The notes below the pieces were generated by a model, which saw only the letters and a list, made by a program, of their open reading frames with translations, ran no database searches and was not told the origin of the DNA. Position numbers and translations under genes: made by a program. Source: Methanomicrobia archaeon (GTDB taxonomy: Archaea; Methanobacteriota_B; Thermococci; Methanofastidiosales; NM3). Taken from it: a DNA stretch of 21,231 nucleotides. Positions 7,700-15,665 of the stretch are shown here, one piece after another (positions within the stretch are counted from its first letter, which is position 1; every line of letters begins with the position of its first letter). The DNA is taken from contig JAUVXU010000022.1 of assembly GCA_030603445.1 (NCBI GenBank), positions 1 to 21,231 of the forward strand, given 5' to 3'.

Positions 7700-9064
7700 A
7701 TGTCTTTACTTGAAGCAATTTCCCCCGTTCTCAGGATACTTCCTGAAGTAACAAGTCCTAAACGCCACATTTCATTTAAGGAAAGGATAACATGGAGTGG
7801 TTTAATACTAATTGTATACTTTATGTTATCAGAGATTCCATTGTACGGGTTACCTGCTACAATACAAGACATGTTTGCAGGTTTTAGGATTGTGCTTGCT
7901 GGTAATAGCGGAACTTTGCTTCACTTGGGTATTGGCCCTATCGTAACTGCAGGTATAATAATGCAGCTTTTGGCAGGTTCTGATATCATTGGGTTAGACC
8001 TTTCGACACATAAGGGCAAGGCTTTATTCCAAGGATCTCAGAAATTACTAGCCATATTCTTATGTATTTTTGAAGCTTTCCTATTCGCATTTGCATGGAG
8101 ATATCAAGTGTCGTCCGGCATGTTGTTTTTCTTGGTAGCTCAGATGGCGATTGGGGCATTGCTTTTGCTTATGGCAGATGAAGTTGTGACGAAGTGGGGA
8201 TTTGGCAGTGGAATATCCCTCTTTATCGCGGCGCGCGTATCTGCCCAGGTATTTTGGCAAGCATTTAGCCCTTTACGGGATGAATCTGGACAGTTCTTAG
8301 GAGCTATACCTGATTTTATATCTAAAGTAATAGGTGGGGAGACGGCAGGAATATTTACGCGCCCTGCACCGTATCCAGACCTAACAGCGCTTATGTTTAC
8401 CATTATAGTTTTTTTTGTAGTTGTATACTTTGAGGCTATGAGAATTGAGATCCCAATTGCATATGGAAAATATAAAGGGATTAGAGGCAGGTATCCTATC
8501 AAATTTATATATGCGTCAAATATCCCCATGATACTGACAATTGCATTGTTTGCTAATGTGCGTGTCATAGCCCAACTTACTCACTGGAATATAATAGGTA
8601 CATTCAGCCAGGATGGCAATGTTATTACGGGCGGGCTGCTGTATTACTTGACACCACCCCGTTCATTATCCGTCCTGTATTCTGAACCTGTGCGCGGATT
8701 GGTCTATCTTGTGGTAGTAGTAGTATTTTGCGTACTCTTTGCAAAACTGTGGATAGAGCTTACTAATATGGGGCCAAAAGCCATAGCGAAGCGCCTCCAG
8801 GGTTCAGGGATGCAGATACCTGGTTTTAGAAAGGATATTAGAATATTGGAGAAGCTACTTTCTCGTTATATTCCCCAGGTAACTGTGATGGGCGGTGCAT
8901 TTGTTGGATTAATAGCAGTATTTGCAGATTTTACAGGGGCATTGGGGACCGGTACAGGTATTTTACTTACTGTAGGTATAATATACAGGATGTATGAGCA
9001 ACTGGCCAAGGAACAAGCATCGGAGATGTTCCCGGCTTTAAGACAGTTTTTGGGTAAAGAATAG
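7700..9064 (+). CDS. secY: Protein translocase subunit SecY (Sec61 alpha family)
   Basis: SecY forms the membrane channel for secreted and inserted proteins together with SecE and Sec beta. The 454-residue protein has about ten hydrophobic segments. The N-terminal amphipathic region ends with SFKERITWSGLILIVYFMLS, leading into the first membrane helix and IPLYG. The plug/TM2 region reads LHLGIGPIVTAGIIMQLLAG (near residues 74-93). Later segments include VVYFEAMRIEIPIAYGKYKG and GLIAVFADFTGALGTGTGIL. GGTGA lies seven bases before ATG. Length is usual for archaea. Many archaea carry adenylate kinase immediately after secY; here DUF106 follows directly. Confidence 0.97.
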   Translation: MSLLEAISPVLRILPEVTSPKRHISFKERITWSGLILIVYFMLSEIPLYGLPATIQDMFAGFRIVLAGNSGTLLHLGIGPIVTAGIIMQLLAGSDIIGLDLSTHKGKALFQGSQKLLAIFLCIFEAFLFAFAWRYQVSSGMLFFLVAQMAIGALLLLMADEVVTKWGFGSGISLFIAARVSAQVFWQAFSPLRDESGQFLGAIPDFISKVIGGETAGIFTRPAPYPDLTALMFTIIVFFVVVYFEAMRIEIPIAYGKYKGIRGRYPIKFIYASNIPMILTIALFANVRVIAQLTHWNIIGTFSQDGNVITGGLLYYLTPPRSLSVLYSEPVRGLVYLVVVVVFCVLFAKLWIELTNMGPKAIAKRLQGSGMQIPGFRKDIRILEKLLSRYIPQVTVMGGAFVGLIAVFADFTGALGTGTGILLTVGIIYRMYEQLAKEQASEMFPALRQFLGKE

Positions 9065-9076
9065 GGGGTATTGTAA

Positions 9077-9622
9077 ATGGGTTATATGGATGGATTTTAC
9101 GGGGTTTTAGACAAGATTTTTGGATTCTTGCCATTACAAGATCCAACAAAGATGTATTTAGTAGTAATAGTGCTTGCCGCAGTTGTTGGTACATTTATGA
9201 CACTAGTGCAACATTACATGGTGGATCAACAGGAATTGAAGAAAATCCGGAAAGAGGTTTCAGAGTATCAAGGAAAATTGATGAAATCCCAGCGTTCAAA
9301 TGATAAGAAAGCAATGCGCAAGTTACAGGTGCAAAAGCCACATATCGATGAACTTAATCAAAAGATGATGAAACAAAACTTTAAACCCTTGTATATTACT
9401 ATGATACCTGCAATTATATTTTACTCATGGTTAAGATATAACTACGCACCAATTAATATAGAGGCCATTATTCATTTGCCATTTAGTCTTTTTGACTTTC
9501 CACTTTTATCACGTTTACATGATGGGGCAATAGCGGCTAATGAGATGGGCGCAATAGGGTGGTATATAGTTTTCGTGTCATTTGTGAGTAATACTATAAG
9601 AAAGATTTTAGATATGGCATAA
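9077..9622 (+). CDS. DUF106 / EMC3-TMCO1 family membrane protein (YidC/Oxa1 superfamily)
   Basis: The archaeal DUF106 family is the counterpart of EMC3/TMCO1 and belongs to the Oxa1/YidC/Get1 superfamily, which helps insert membrane proteins. The 181-residue product has an N-terminal membrane helix (LVVIVLAAVVGTFMTLVQHY, about residues 28-47), a charged cytosolic coiled coil (about 48-105, rich in Lys, Glu and Gln), then PLYITMIPAIIFYSWLRYNY (near 111-130) and a last membrane helix near 158-176. This three-helix plus coiled-coil layout is the family pattern. Its place next to secY suggests cooperation with the translocon; that link is an inference from context. Confidence 0.9.
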   Translation: MGYMDGFYGVLDKIFGFLPLQDPTKMYLVVIVLAAVVGTFMTLVQHYMVDQQELKKIRKEVSEYQGKLMKSQRSNDKKAMRKLQVQKPHIDELNQKMMKQNFKPLYITMIPAIIFYSWLRYNYAPINIEAIIHLPFSLFDFPLLSRLHDGAIAANEMGAIGWYIVFVSFVSNTIRKILDMA

Positions 9623-9653
9623 TACCATAAAAGAAAAATGAGGTGAGAGAGAC

Positions 9654-9935
9654 ATGGTACGAGGAATGTATAGATCAAGATCATTGAAAAGAAAGTATAC
9701 GCGAGTTCCTGGTGGAGAGAGCGTACTTCATTACAAAAGGAAAAAAACAGCACACCACAAGTGTGCGGAATGTGGTTCGTTGCTTAACGGAGTTCCGCGG
9801 GGCAATCCCCATGAAATAAGTAAGTTTGCTAAGTCGGAGAAGACAGTGTCCCGTCCGTACGGGGGGTACCTGTGCCACTCTTGTCTTAAGCGTTTGATGT
9901 TAACCAAGGCACGAGCTGAGATGGATAAACAATGA
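9654..9935 (+). CDS. rpl34e: 50S ribosomal protein eL34
   Basis: eL34 is an archaeal/eukaryotic large-subunit protein with a zinc site. The 93-residue sequence starts MVRGMYRSRSLKRKYTRVPG, a standard eL34 opening, and has HHKCAECGSLLNGVPRG (first CxxC, about residues 34-50) and GGYLCHSCLKRL (second CxxC, near 71-82). GAGGTGAGAGAG upstream contains a clear ribosome-binding site. The stop overlaps the cmk start by four bases (ATGA). The gene is missing in some euryarchaeal lineages, so its presence here is a modest taxonomic clue. Confidence 0.95.
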   Translation: MVRGMYRSRSLKRKYTRVPGGESVLHYKRKKTAHHKCAECGSLLNGVPRGNPHEISKFAKSEKTVSRPYGGYLCHSCLKRLMLTKARAEMDKQ

Positions 9936-10465
9936 AGGTAACTATCGGTGGCCCACCAGGCAGTGGCACAACTACTGTTGCGCGCCTGGTAGCATCTTGT
10001 TTTGGATATGAACATATCTATGCAGGCAAGATATTTCGGGAAATGGCCGCTGAGAAAGGCTTGACATTATCTGAATTTGGTGTATTGGCAGAAAAAGATG
10101 AGCAATTCGACCGTGAGGTCGATAATCGCATACGCTCCCTTGCCGTGGATAATACTATTACCGAGGGGCGCATGTCTGCGTTCATTGTAAATAATCCGGA
10201 CATAAAGATATGGGTGGATGCACCTTTAGATATGCGAGTTGCACGTATCACACAACGCGAGGCGTTGTTTACGCAACAAACCTATGAGATGACAGTCGAA
10301 AGGCAGAAAAGCGAGATACAAAGATACCGTAAGATTTATGGTGTCGATATCTATGACCTTTCTAACTACGATCTTGTTATAAATAGTGGGAAATGGGATT
10401 CCAATGGCGTTTTTGCCATTGTCAAATCAGCCATCACCTCTCTTGAGAGGGTGACCCGAGAATAG
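9932..10465 (+). CDS. cmk: Cytidylate kinase (archaeal type)
   Basis: This enzyme phosphorylates CMP and dCMP with ATP in pyrimidine nucleotide recycling. The 177-residue protein has the P-loop GGPPGSGTTTVA (residues 6-17), an IYAGKIFREMAAEKG substrate-binding segment near 30-44, an ITEGRMSAF motif near 75-83, and a lid-like RITQREALF region. The short archaeal form lacks the insert seen in bacterial Cmk, and its length is normal. The location between eL34 and eL14 is the conserved archaeal arrangement. The ATG overlaps the eL34 stop, so translation is coupled. Confidence 0.94.
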   Translation: MKVTIGGPPGSGTTTVARLVASCFGYEHIYAGKIFREMAAEKGLTLSEFGVLAEKDEQFDREVDNRIRSLAVDNTITEGRMSAFIVNNPDIKIWVDAPLDMRVARITQREALFTQQTYEMTVERQKSEIQRYRKIYGVDIYDLSNYDLVINSGKWDSNGVFAIVKSAITSLERVTRE

Positions 10466-10485
10466 AAACAAAACGGTGATGAAAA

Positions 10486-10716
10486 ATGATAGTAGAAAAA
10501 GGAAGGGTCTCTACCAAATTGCTTGGTAGGGAAGCAGGAAAAATATGTGCTATTACTGAGCGCATAGATAAGAATTTTGTAATGGTAATTGGACCTGAAG
10601 TAAGAAAGCGCAGATGCAATATAGATCATCTGGAATTGCATGATAAGATATTGGATATCCCGGAAAATGCAACAGATGACGACATAGTTACAGAACTGAC
10701 AAAACTTTCCCAGTGA
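10486..10716 (+). CDS. rpl14e: 50S ribosomal protein eL14
   Basis: eL14 is a small archaeal/eukaryotic large-subunit protein with an SH3-like KOW fold. The 76-residue sequence contains VEKGRVSTKLLGREAGKICA (about residues 3-22), the family's barrel core, then VMVIGPEVRKRRCNIDHLEL (near 32-51). The C-terminal helix is acidic. GGTGATGAAAA immediately upstream gives a good ribosome-binding site. It lies 20 bases after cmk and 25 bases before cbf5, matching the cmk-eL14-cbf5 order known in archaea. Confidence 0.93.
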   Translation: MIVEKGRVSTKLLGREAGKICAITERIDKNFVMVIGPEVRKRRCNIDHLELHDKILDIPENATDDDIVTELTKLSQ

Positions 10717-10741
10717 TATCTAAATAAAGGGTAGTTTATCC

Positions 10742-11710
10742 ATGTCAAAAATATTAGAAATTTCAACAGCAGAGACGACCTCTCAGTTTGGAAATCGCCC
10801 TGAGCAACTTTCTATTGATAGATTGTTGCATTCAGGCATCCTTGTAGTAGACAAAGTACAGGGACCTAGCTCGCATGAAGTTGTTGCATGGATAAAGAAT
10901 ATCCTTAATATTGACAAAGCTGGACACAGCGGAACACTTGATCCAAATGTGACGGGTCTCTTGCCTGTGGCACTTGAAGAGGGAACGAAAGTTTTGAAAT
11001 CCCTGCTTGATACAGGTAAGGAATATGTATGCCTCATGAGGTTGCATAATGACATAAGTGAGGATGACATTTTAAGTGCTATGTCTCTTTTCAAGGGGAA
11101 GATATACCAACGCCCTCCCGTCAAGTCTGCAGTGAAAAGAAGGGTAAGGGTTCGCGAGATATATTCACTAGATGTATTGGATATTGAAAAGCGTTTTGTG
11201 CTCTTCAAGGTCAACTGCGAGGCAGGCACATATATACGGAAGTTGGTATACGATATTGGAATGGTACTTGGTTGTGGCGCTAATATGGCAGAGCTTAGAA
11301 GGACACGCGTTGGCCCATTTACCGAGGATGACATAGTAACTTTGCAAGATATTGCAGATGCTTATTATTATCTTACAACAAAAGGAGACGAAGGTCCTCT
11401 TCGTAAAATACTATTCCCTATCGAGCGTTCAGTTTCCAATCTCCCACGGGTATGGGTGCGTGACTCTGCAATAGATGCTATTTGCCATGGGGCTAGTTTG
11501 GCACTACCGGGCGTTACAAAGGTTGAAAAATCTATTAAAAAAGGAGATAAAGTGGCTGTTTTGTCTTTGAAAGAAGAGCTTGTCGCGATCGGCATTTCCT
11601 TAAAGGATGCGACAACTCTTAAAAAGATGAATAAAGGCTTTGTCGTTAAGACAAATCGCGTTTTTATGCATCCGGGAACGTATCCTAGTCAATGGAAGGG
11701 CTCAAATTAA
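10742..11710 (+). CDS. cbf5: tRNA/rRNA pseudouridine synthase Cbf5 (TruB family)
   Basis: Cbf5 makes pseudouridines in rRNA as part of H/ACA guide RNPs with Nop10, Gar1 and L7Ae, and can act on tRNA. The 322-residue protein has the TruB-type catalytic motif AGHSGTLDPNVTGLLP with the catalytic aspartate at residue 67, the KEYVCLMRLH strand, a RPPVKSAVKRRVRVREIY segment and CEAGTYIRKLVYDIG. The last 80 or so residues form the PUA domain (GASLALPGVTKVEKSIKKGD, then MNKGFVVKTNRVFM). The N-terminus is about average for archaea. It closes the long first gene run. Confidence 0.95.
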   Translation: MSKILEISTAETTSQFGNRPEQLSIDRLLHSGILVVDKVQGPSSHEVVAWIKNILNIDKAGHSGTLDPNVTGLLPVALEEGTKVLKSLLDTGKEYVCLMRLHNDISEDDILSAMSLFKGKIYQRPPVKSAVKRRVRVREIYSLDVLDIEKRFVLFKVNCEAGTYIRKLVYDIGMVLGCGANMAELRRTRVGPFTEDDIVTLQDIADAYYYLTTKGDEGPLRKILFPIERSVSNLPRVWVRDSAIDAICHGASLALPGVTKVEKSIKKGDKVAVLSLKEELVAIGISLKDATTLKKMNKGFVVKTNRVFMHPGTYPSQWKGSN

Positions 11711-11765
11711 TGAATACAGTATATAGAAAGAATTAAAAAGGTAAAAGAATCGAGAAAATAAAGTT

Positions 11766-11850
11766 GCCGGGGTTGCCGAGCCTGGAAAGGCGCAAGCCTG
11801 GAAAGCTTGTTCTGTTTAGCAGAACCAGGGTTCAAATCCCTGCCCCGGCG
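11766..11850 (+). tRNA. tRNA-Ser (anticodon GGA)
   Basis: A full class II cloverleaf was folded by hand. Acceptor GCCGGGG (11766-11772) pairs with CCCCGGC (11843-11849), discriminator G at 11850. The D arm uses GCC/GGC. The anticodon stem CAAGC/GCTTG (11793-11797 and 11805-11809) encloses loop CTGGAAA, giving anticodon GGA. A long variable arm TTCTG/CAGAA supports Ser. The T arm is CAGGG-TTCAAAT-CCCTG. CCA is not encoded. It lies between cbf5 and uS13. Confidence 0.96.
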
Positions 11851-11906
11851 CTTAAAATTCATAGGATGATTATCTTAATATATGCAAAGCTATGAGGTGA
11901 AGTTGT

Positions 11907-12362
11907 ATGGCAGAATTTAGACATATAGTTCGTGTGACAGGTACGGACCTTAAAGGCGACACAAAGTTAAAGTTAGCTCTAACTGGATTAGATGGAGTCG
12001 GTCTGATGTTAGCACGATCTATCGCAATGTTGATCGGTCGTGATCCAAATGATACAATGGGTGATATCACCGATGAAGATGTGGAGAAAATAGAAAAGAT
12101 TTTAGAAAATCCTCTAGAGCATGGCATTCCTGTTTGGATGCTTAATAGACAAAAGGATATGGATACAGGTCAAGATATTCATATAATTGGATCAAAGCTT
12201 GCTATTTCTTTGCGAGAAGATATTAACATGATGAGGAAGATCCGTGCTTACAGAGGCATTAGGCACGAGTCTGGCTTACCAGTACGTGGACAAAGGACAA
12301 AATCTTCGTTTAGGACAGGCAGTAGCCTTGGTGTTAGAAGGAGAAAAAGAGCGGAAAAGTAA
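11907..12362 (+). CDS. rps13: 30S ribosomal protein uS13
   Basis: uS13 is a head protein of the small subunit that bridges to uL5 and touches the P-site tRNA. The 151-residue product starts MAEFRHIVRVTGTDLKG, as in other archaea, has the helix-turn-helix-like LTGLDGVGLMLARSIAM segment (about residues 26-42), and ends with MRKIRAYRGIRHESGLPVRG followed by the strongly basic KSSFRTGSSLGVRRRKR tail. GAGGTGA upstream is the ribosome-binding site. It opens the uS13-uS4-uS11-Rpo3 cluster common to archaea. Confidence 0.96.
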   Translation: MAEFRHIVRVTGTDLKGDTKLKLALTGLDGVGLMLARSIAMLIGRDPNDTMGDITDEDVEKIEKILENPLEHGIPVWMLNRQKDMDTGQDIHIIGSKLAISLREDINMMRKIRAYRGIRHESGLPVRGQRTKSSFRTGSSLGVRRRKRAEK

Positions 12363-12373
12363 GGTGATTATTT

Positions 12374-12970
12374 ATGGGTGACCCTAAAAAGAAGAAGAAA
12401 AAATACATGACTCCTACTCATCCTTGGCAAAAAGACAGGATCGATGAGGAAAAGGAGATTAAGCGCAGGTATGGTTTAAAAAACAAGAAAGAGATATGGA
12501 AAGCCCATTCGTTGCTTAGAAACCTTAGAGGCCAAGCACGTACTTTGTTGGGTTTATCAACTCTCCAATCCGAAAAAGAGAAATTGGATTTTCTTGAGCG
12601 CCTTAAGCGTTTATCTATACTTAAAGAAGATGCAACTCTTGATGACGTGTTGGCACTCACTATCCAGGAGATACTTGACAGGCGCCTACAATCGCTTGTT
12701 GTTAGAAAAGGTCTGGCTTTGAACATCAATCAAGCGCGTCAAATGGTAGTTCATGGACACATAGTTGTTAGTGGTAAGAGGATAAATGCCCCAAGTTATC
12801 TTGTAATGGCAGAAGAGGAGGAATCTATCGGATATGATTCAAATTCTCCTTTTATAGGGAGGCCTTTGAGACCTGCAGCACCTATTGTGGAAGCCCCTAT
12901 TGAGAAGGAAACCCCTAAAGAACCCGAATCTACAGAGAAATCAGAGGAGGTAGAATCTAATGGCAAGTAA
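12374..12970 (+). CDS. rps4: 30S ribosomal protein uS4
   Basis: uS4 nucleates assembly of the small-subunit body. The 198-residue archaeal-type protein begins [18 protein letters not shown], followed by [20 protein letters not shown]. The S4 RNA-binding domain runs [20 protein letters not shown] then [20 protein letters not shown] (about residues 106-145). The final 30 residues are a low-complexity Glu/Pro/Lys tail. GGTGAT stands six bases before ATG. The last 11 bases overlap the start of uS11, which lies in another frame. Confidence 0.96.
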   Translation: MGDPKKKKKKYMTPTHPWQKDRIDEEKEIKRRYGLKNKKEIWKAHSLLRNLRGQARTLLGLSTLQSEKEKLDFLERLKRLSILKEDATLDDVLALTIQEILDRRLQSLVVRKGLALNINQARQMVVHGHIVVSGKRINAPSYLVMAEEEESIGYDSNSPFIGRPLRPAAPIVEAPIEKETPKEPESTEKSEEVESNGK

Positions 12971-13355
12971 GGATCCAAAATGGGGAGTTGCCCATATCTA
13001 TGCATCGTTTAACGATACTATTATCCATATAACCGACCTTTCCGGGGCCGAGACTATAACGCGCTGGTCAGGTGGTATGATAGTTAAGGCAGACAGGGAG
13101 GAATCATCCCCTTACGCTGCAATGAAGGCTGCAGCCAAAGCTGCGGATGAAGCTCTTGAAAGAGGAATTGTAGGTGTACATATCCTTGTCAGGGCACCCG
13201 GCGGTAACAAATCCAAGAATCCAGGTCCAGGAGCACAGGCTGCTATTAGGGCATTGTCCCGTGCAAAGCTTAGGATAGGTCGCATAGAAGATGTTACTCC
13301 GATTCCGCATGATGGAACGCGACCAAAAGGTGGGAGAAGAGGGAGAAGGGTATAA
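12960..13355 (+). CDS. rps11: 30S ribosomal protein uS11
   Basis: uS11 lies in the platform of the small subunit and contacts the Shine-Dalgarno helix region. The 131-residue sequence shows [20 protein letters not shown] (about residues 8-27), [40 protein letters not shown] and the C-terminal [20 protein letters not shown], all diagnostic. The start lies within the uS4 3' end (11-base overlap) with GAGGAGGT (12944-12951) as a strong Shine-Dalgarno site, so it is probably translated with uS4. Confidence 0.97.
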   Translation: MASKDPKWGVAHIYASFNDTIIHITDLSGAETITRWSGGMIVKADREESSPYAAMKAAAKAADEALERGIVGVHILVRAPGGNKSKNPGPGAQAAIRALSRAKLRIGRIEDVTPIPHDGTRPKGGRRGRRV

Positions 13356-13357
13356 AC

Positions 13358-14122
13358 ATGAAGGTTGAGTATATATCTTCAGACGATGAAAATGTTATAT
13401 CATTGATTGTAGAGGACGTTACGGCACCATTTGTTAATGCAATTCGGCGCATAATCATTACGGAAGTACCCGTATACGCTTGTAAAGAGCTTGTGGTATA
13501 TGAAAATACAAGCCCATTGTTCGATGAATCTATCGCACATAGGGTGGGACTTATTCCTTTAAAGACGCCGTTGGATTCAGATGAGAGTAGCAGGATGGTT
13601 ACCATAAGCCTTGAAGCTACGGGACCTACAACAGTTTATTCGGCCGATATGGTATCAGATGATGAGGAAGTTTCCCCTATCGATGGCGGATTTCCTATTA
13701 TAAAGCTTGGGCCGGGGCAGAAGCTTTCCTTTAATGCAGAATGTTGTGTGGGTTTTGGAAAAGACCATGCACGATGGCAGTCGGGGTTGGCATCTTACAA
13801 GAATTATCCTATAATAAAGATAGATTCAAAACGATGTAACCTATGCGGCAGGTGTAGCACTGCATGTCCTCAAAATATTCTGCAAATGACAGATGATGCC
13901 ATCAACGTTGTAGATGTGATGATGTGTACTTTTTGTAAATCATGTATGGAGGCATGCACATCTTCTAATGAGGAAACGCTTATAAAAGTCATTCCTCAGG
14001 ATGATAAGTTTATCTTTAAGGTAGAATCTTTTGGCAATATGACTGCAAAAGATTTATTAACAACTGCTTTAAAGATGATTGAAAATAAGGCAAATTCGCT
14101 TAATCAACAGATATTAGGCTAA
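13358..14122 (+). CDS. rpo3: DNA-directed RNA polymerase subunit Rpo3 (RpoD) with ferredoxin domain
   Basis: Rpo3 is the archaeal counterpart of one bacterial alpha subunit and eukaryotic Rpb3; it pairs with Rpo11 to start polymerase assembly. The 254-residue protein has the alpha dimerisation motif (VTAPFVNAIRRIIITEVPVY, residues 21-40) and HRVGLIPLKTPL. An inserted ferredoxin-like domain carries two complete motifs, with cysteines at 160, 163, 166, 170 and 190, 193, 196, 200, fitting two [4Fe-4S] clusters as in some methanogens. The C-terminal helix (about 227-247) is the second part of the dimerisation domain. It begins three bases after uS11 and ends directly beside tRNA-Leu. Confidence 0.96.
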   Translation: MKVEYISSDDENVISLIVEDVTAPFVNAIRRIIITEVPVYACKELVVYENTSPLFDESIAHRVGLIPLKTPLDSDESSRMVTISLEATGPTTVYSADMVSDDEEVSPIDGGFPIIKLGPGQKLSFNAECCVGFGKDHARWQSGLASYKNYPIIKIDSKRCNLCGRCSTACPQNILQMTDDAINVVDVMMCTFCKSCMEACTSSNEETLIKVIPQDDKFIFKVESFGNMTAKDLLTTALKMIENKANSLNQQILG

Positions 14123-14123
14123 G

Positions 14124-14208
14124 GCGGGGGTTGCCGAGATTGGTCAAAGGCGCAGGGCTTAGGACCCTGTCTTGTAGAGGTTCGTGGGTTCAAATCCCAT
14201 CCCCCGCA
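14124..14208 (+). tRNA. tRNA-Leu (anticodon UAG)
   Basis: Class II cloverleaf: acceptor GCGGGGG (14124-14130) pairs with CCCCCGC (14201-14207), discriminator A at 14208. Anticodon stem CAGGG/CCCTG encloses loop CTTAGGA, giving TAG. T arm GTGGG-TTCAAAT-CCCAT; no encoded CCA. It starts one base after the rpo3 stop, so it must be cut from the operon transcript or have a promoter inside rpo3. No intron is needed. The first 30 bases are identical to the intron-containing tRNA-Leu at 17283. Confidence 0.96.
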
Positions 14209-14260
14209 CTCACATACTGGGCGAGCGTCTAAGGGCGCATCGTAGTTCGGAAGTGATATT

Positions 14261-14623
14261 ATGAAAAAAATGAAAAAAACAAACCCAAATCTGGTTCGTC
14301 TTATAGAAACTATGCGAACAAAGGGTTACAAGGACAGTGTTGCATTGTGGATTGCACTTGCCAAGAAGCTATCAAAGCCGTCTCGTGCGCAATGTGAAGT
14401 CAATATATCTAAATTAAATAGATATACTCAGGAAGGCGAGATTATAGTCGTGCCTGGGAAAGTACTGGGTTCTGGAGAGCTTGATCACAAGCTGACCGTA
14501 GCTGCATATAATTTTTCACAATCTGCACGTGAGAAGATTGGGAAGATTGGTGAAACATGGTCTTTAGAAGAGCTTATGGAAAAGAACCCCAAAGGTTCAA
14601 ATATAAGGATTTTCGGGGGGTAA
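14261..14623 (+). CDS. rpl18e: 50S ribosomal protein eL18
   Basis: eL18 is the archaeal/eukaryotic relative of uL15. The 120-residue sequence contains KTNPNLVRLIETMRTKGYKD (residues 6-25), VALWIALAKKLSKPSRAQCE and VVPGKVLGSGELDHKLTVAA, all typical. GTGAT five bases before the ATG supports this start; a second ATG four codons in is possible. The 52 bases between tRNA-Leu and this gene hold no other feature I can support. It opens the eL18-uL13-uS9-Rpo10 series common in archaea. Confidence 0.95.
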   Translation: MKKMKKTNPNLVRLIETMRTKGYKDSVALWIALAKKLSKPSRAQCEVNISKLNRYTQEGEIIVVPGKVLGSGELDHKLTVAAYNFSQSAREKIGKIGETWSLEELMEKNPKGSNIRIFGG

Positions 14624-14630
14624 ATAAGCT

Positions 14631-15053
14631 ATGTATATTGATGGAGATTATCAAATTCTGGGCAGAATGGCAAATGAAGTTGCACAAATGCTCCTCGCAG
14701 GAGAGCCAGTTGTGATAATAAATGCGGAGAAAGTTATTATCACTGGTAACAAAGAGAACATATTTAAGAGATTCAAGCACCGTACAGACCTAGCTGATAG
14801 GGCTAATCCTCGCAAGGGTCCATTTTTCCCAAAGACATCCGCACGTTTGGTGAGAAGATCAATTCGTGGAATGTTGCCGTGGGGTAAAGCATCGGGCCGC
14901 GAGGCATATAAGCGCCTGAAGGTCTTTGAGGGTGTTCCTGATGAATTTAATGGAAAAGAGTTTGTAAAGATTAAAAATGCAGATGGGGCAAAACTGGGTA
15001 CTCACAAGATCTTAACCGTTGCCGAACTGTCTAAATATCTAAAGGGTGAATAA
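14631..15053 (+). CDS. rpl13: 50S ribosomal protein uL13
   Basis: uL13 is an early-assembling large-subunit protein. The 140-residue archaeal form has DGDYQILGRMANEVAQMLLA (residues 4-23), VVIINAEKVIITGNKENIFK (27-46), GPFFPKTSARLVRRSIRGML (63-82) and PWGKASGREAYKRLKVFEGV (83-102), matching the family throughout. It begins seven bases after the eL18 stop, and its TAA stop is followed immediately by the uS9 ATG. Confidence 0.96.
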   Translation: MYIDGDYQILGRMANEVAQMLLAGEPVVIINAEKVIITGNKENIFKRFKHRTDLADRANPRKGPFFPKTSARLVRRSIRGMLPWGKASGREAYKRLKVFEGVPDEFNGKEFVKIKNADGAKLGTHKILTVAELSKYLKGE

Positions 15054-15461
15054 ATGAAGGTTGTCCAATCAACTGGTAAAAGGAAATTGGCAGTCGCTCG
15101 TGCGGTAGTGACCGAAGGCAAAGGTAATGTGCGTATAAATAAAAAGCCCATCGTTTTGGCAGAACCAGAATTGGCGAGGCTCAAAATGATGGAACCGCTG
15201 ATCATTGCAGGCAGCAACATAGCCGACTCAGTCGATATCAATGTGGATGTAAGGGGCGGCGGCGTGATGGGCCAAGCCGATGCTTGCAGGATGGCAATTG
15301 CTAAGGGAATAATCGCCTTTACTGGAGATATAGAACTTAGGGACAAGTATATGGCTAACGATCGTTCAATGCTAAAAGGAGATACGCGCAGGACCGAGAC
15401 TCACAAGCCAAACAAATCCTCACAAGGTGCTAGATCCAAGAGACAGAAATCATACAGGTAG
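15054..15461 (+). CDS. rps9: 30S ribosomal protein uS9
   Basis: uS9 has a C-terminal tail that reaches the P-site tRNA. The 135-residue protein opens with [20 protein letters not shown] and has [20 protein letters not shown] (about residues 64-83) and [16 protein letters not shown]. The last residues form the basic [12 protein letters not shown] tail ending in Tyr-Arg, as expected for decoding-site contact. The start abuts the uL13 stop with no gap, with GGGTGAA just upstream, so translation is probably coupled. Confidence 0.97.
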   Translation: MKVVQSTGKRKLAVARAVVTEGKGNVRINKKPIVLAEPELARLKMMEPLIIAGSNIADSVDINVDVRGGGVMGQADACRMAIAKGIIAFTGDIELRDKYMANDRSMLKGDTRRTETHKPNKSSQGARSKRQKSYR

Positions 15462-15466
15462 ATCCT

Positions 15467-15658
15467 ATGATTATCCCGATACGCTGTTTCACGTGCGGAA
15501 AGCCGATAGGCAACTTGTATAATGAATACAAGGAACGCATCGTGACTGAGGATCCCAAAAAAGTGCTAGACGACCTTGGTTTGGAGCGCTACTGCTGCAG
15601 GAGGATGTTTTTATCGCACGTTGATCTAATAGATGAAGTGCTAGAATTCAGTATTTAG
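15467..15658 (+). CDS. rpo10: DNA-directed RNA polymerase subunit Rpo10 (RpoN)
   Basis: Rpo10 is the archaeal Rpb10, a small zinc-bundle subunit that stabilises the Rpo3-Rpo11 platform. The 63-residue sequence starts [20 protein letters not shown] and has cysteines at 7, 10, 43 and 44 (CxxC and the CC pair in [17 protein letters not shown]), the family's zinc site. It starts five bases after uS9. In many archaea rpo6 (rpoK) follows; here the next features are tRNA-Pro and the enolase-like gene, and I find no rpo6 in the window. Confidence 0.97.
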   Translation: MIIPIRCFTCGKPIGNLYNEYKERIVTEDPKKVLDDLGLERYCCRRMFLSHVDLIDEVLEFSI

Positions 15659-15665
15659 TCTGTGT

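Noticed and set aside
10783-11334. 183-residue minus-strand open frame
   Set aside because: It lies wholly opposite cbf5, has no recognisable domain or ribosome-binding site, and cbf5 is certain.
14209-14260. Possible small RNA or leader between tRNA-Leu and eL18
   Set aside because: The stretch has some GC-rich short words but I could not draw a stable stem or find a promoter.
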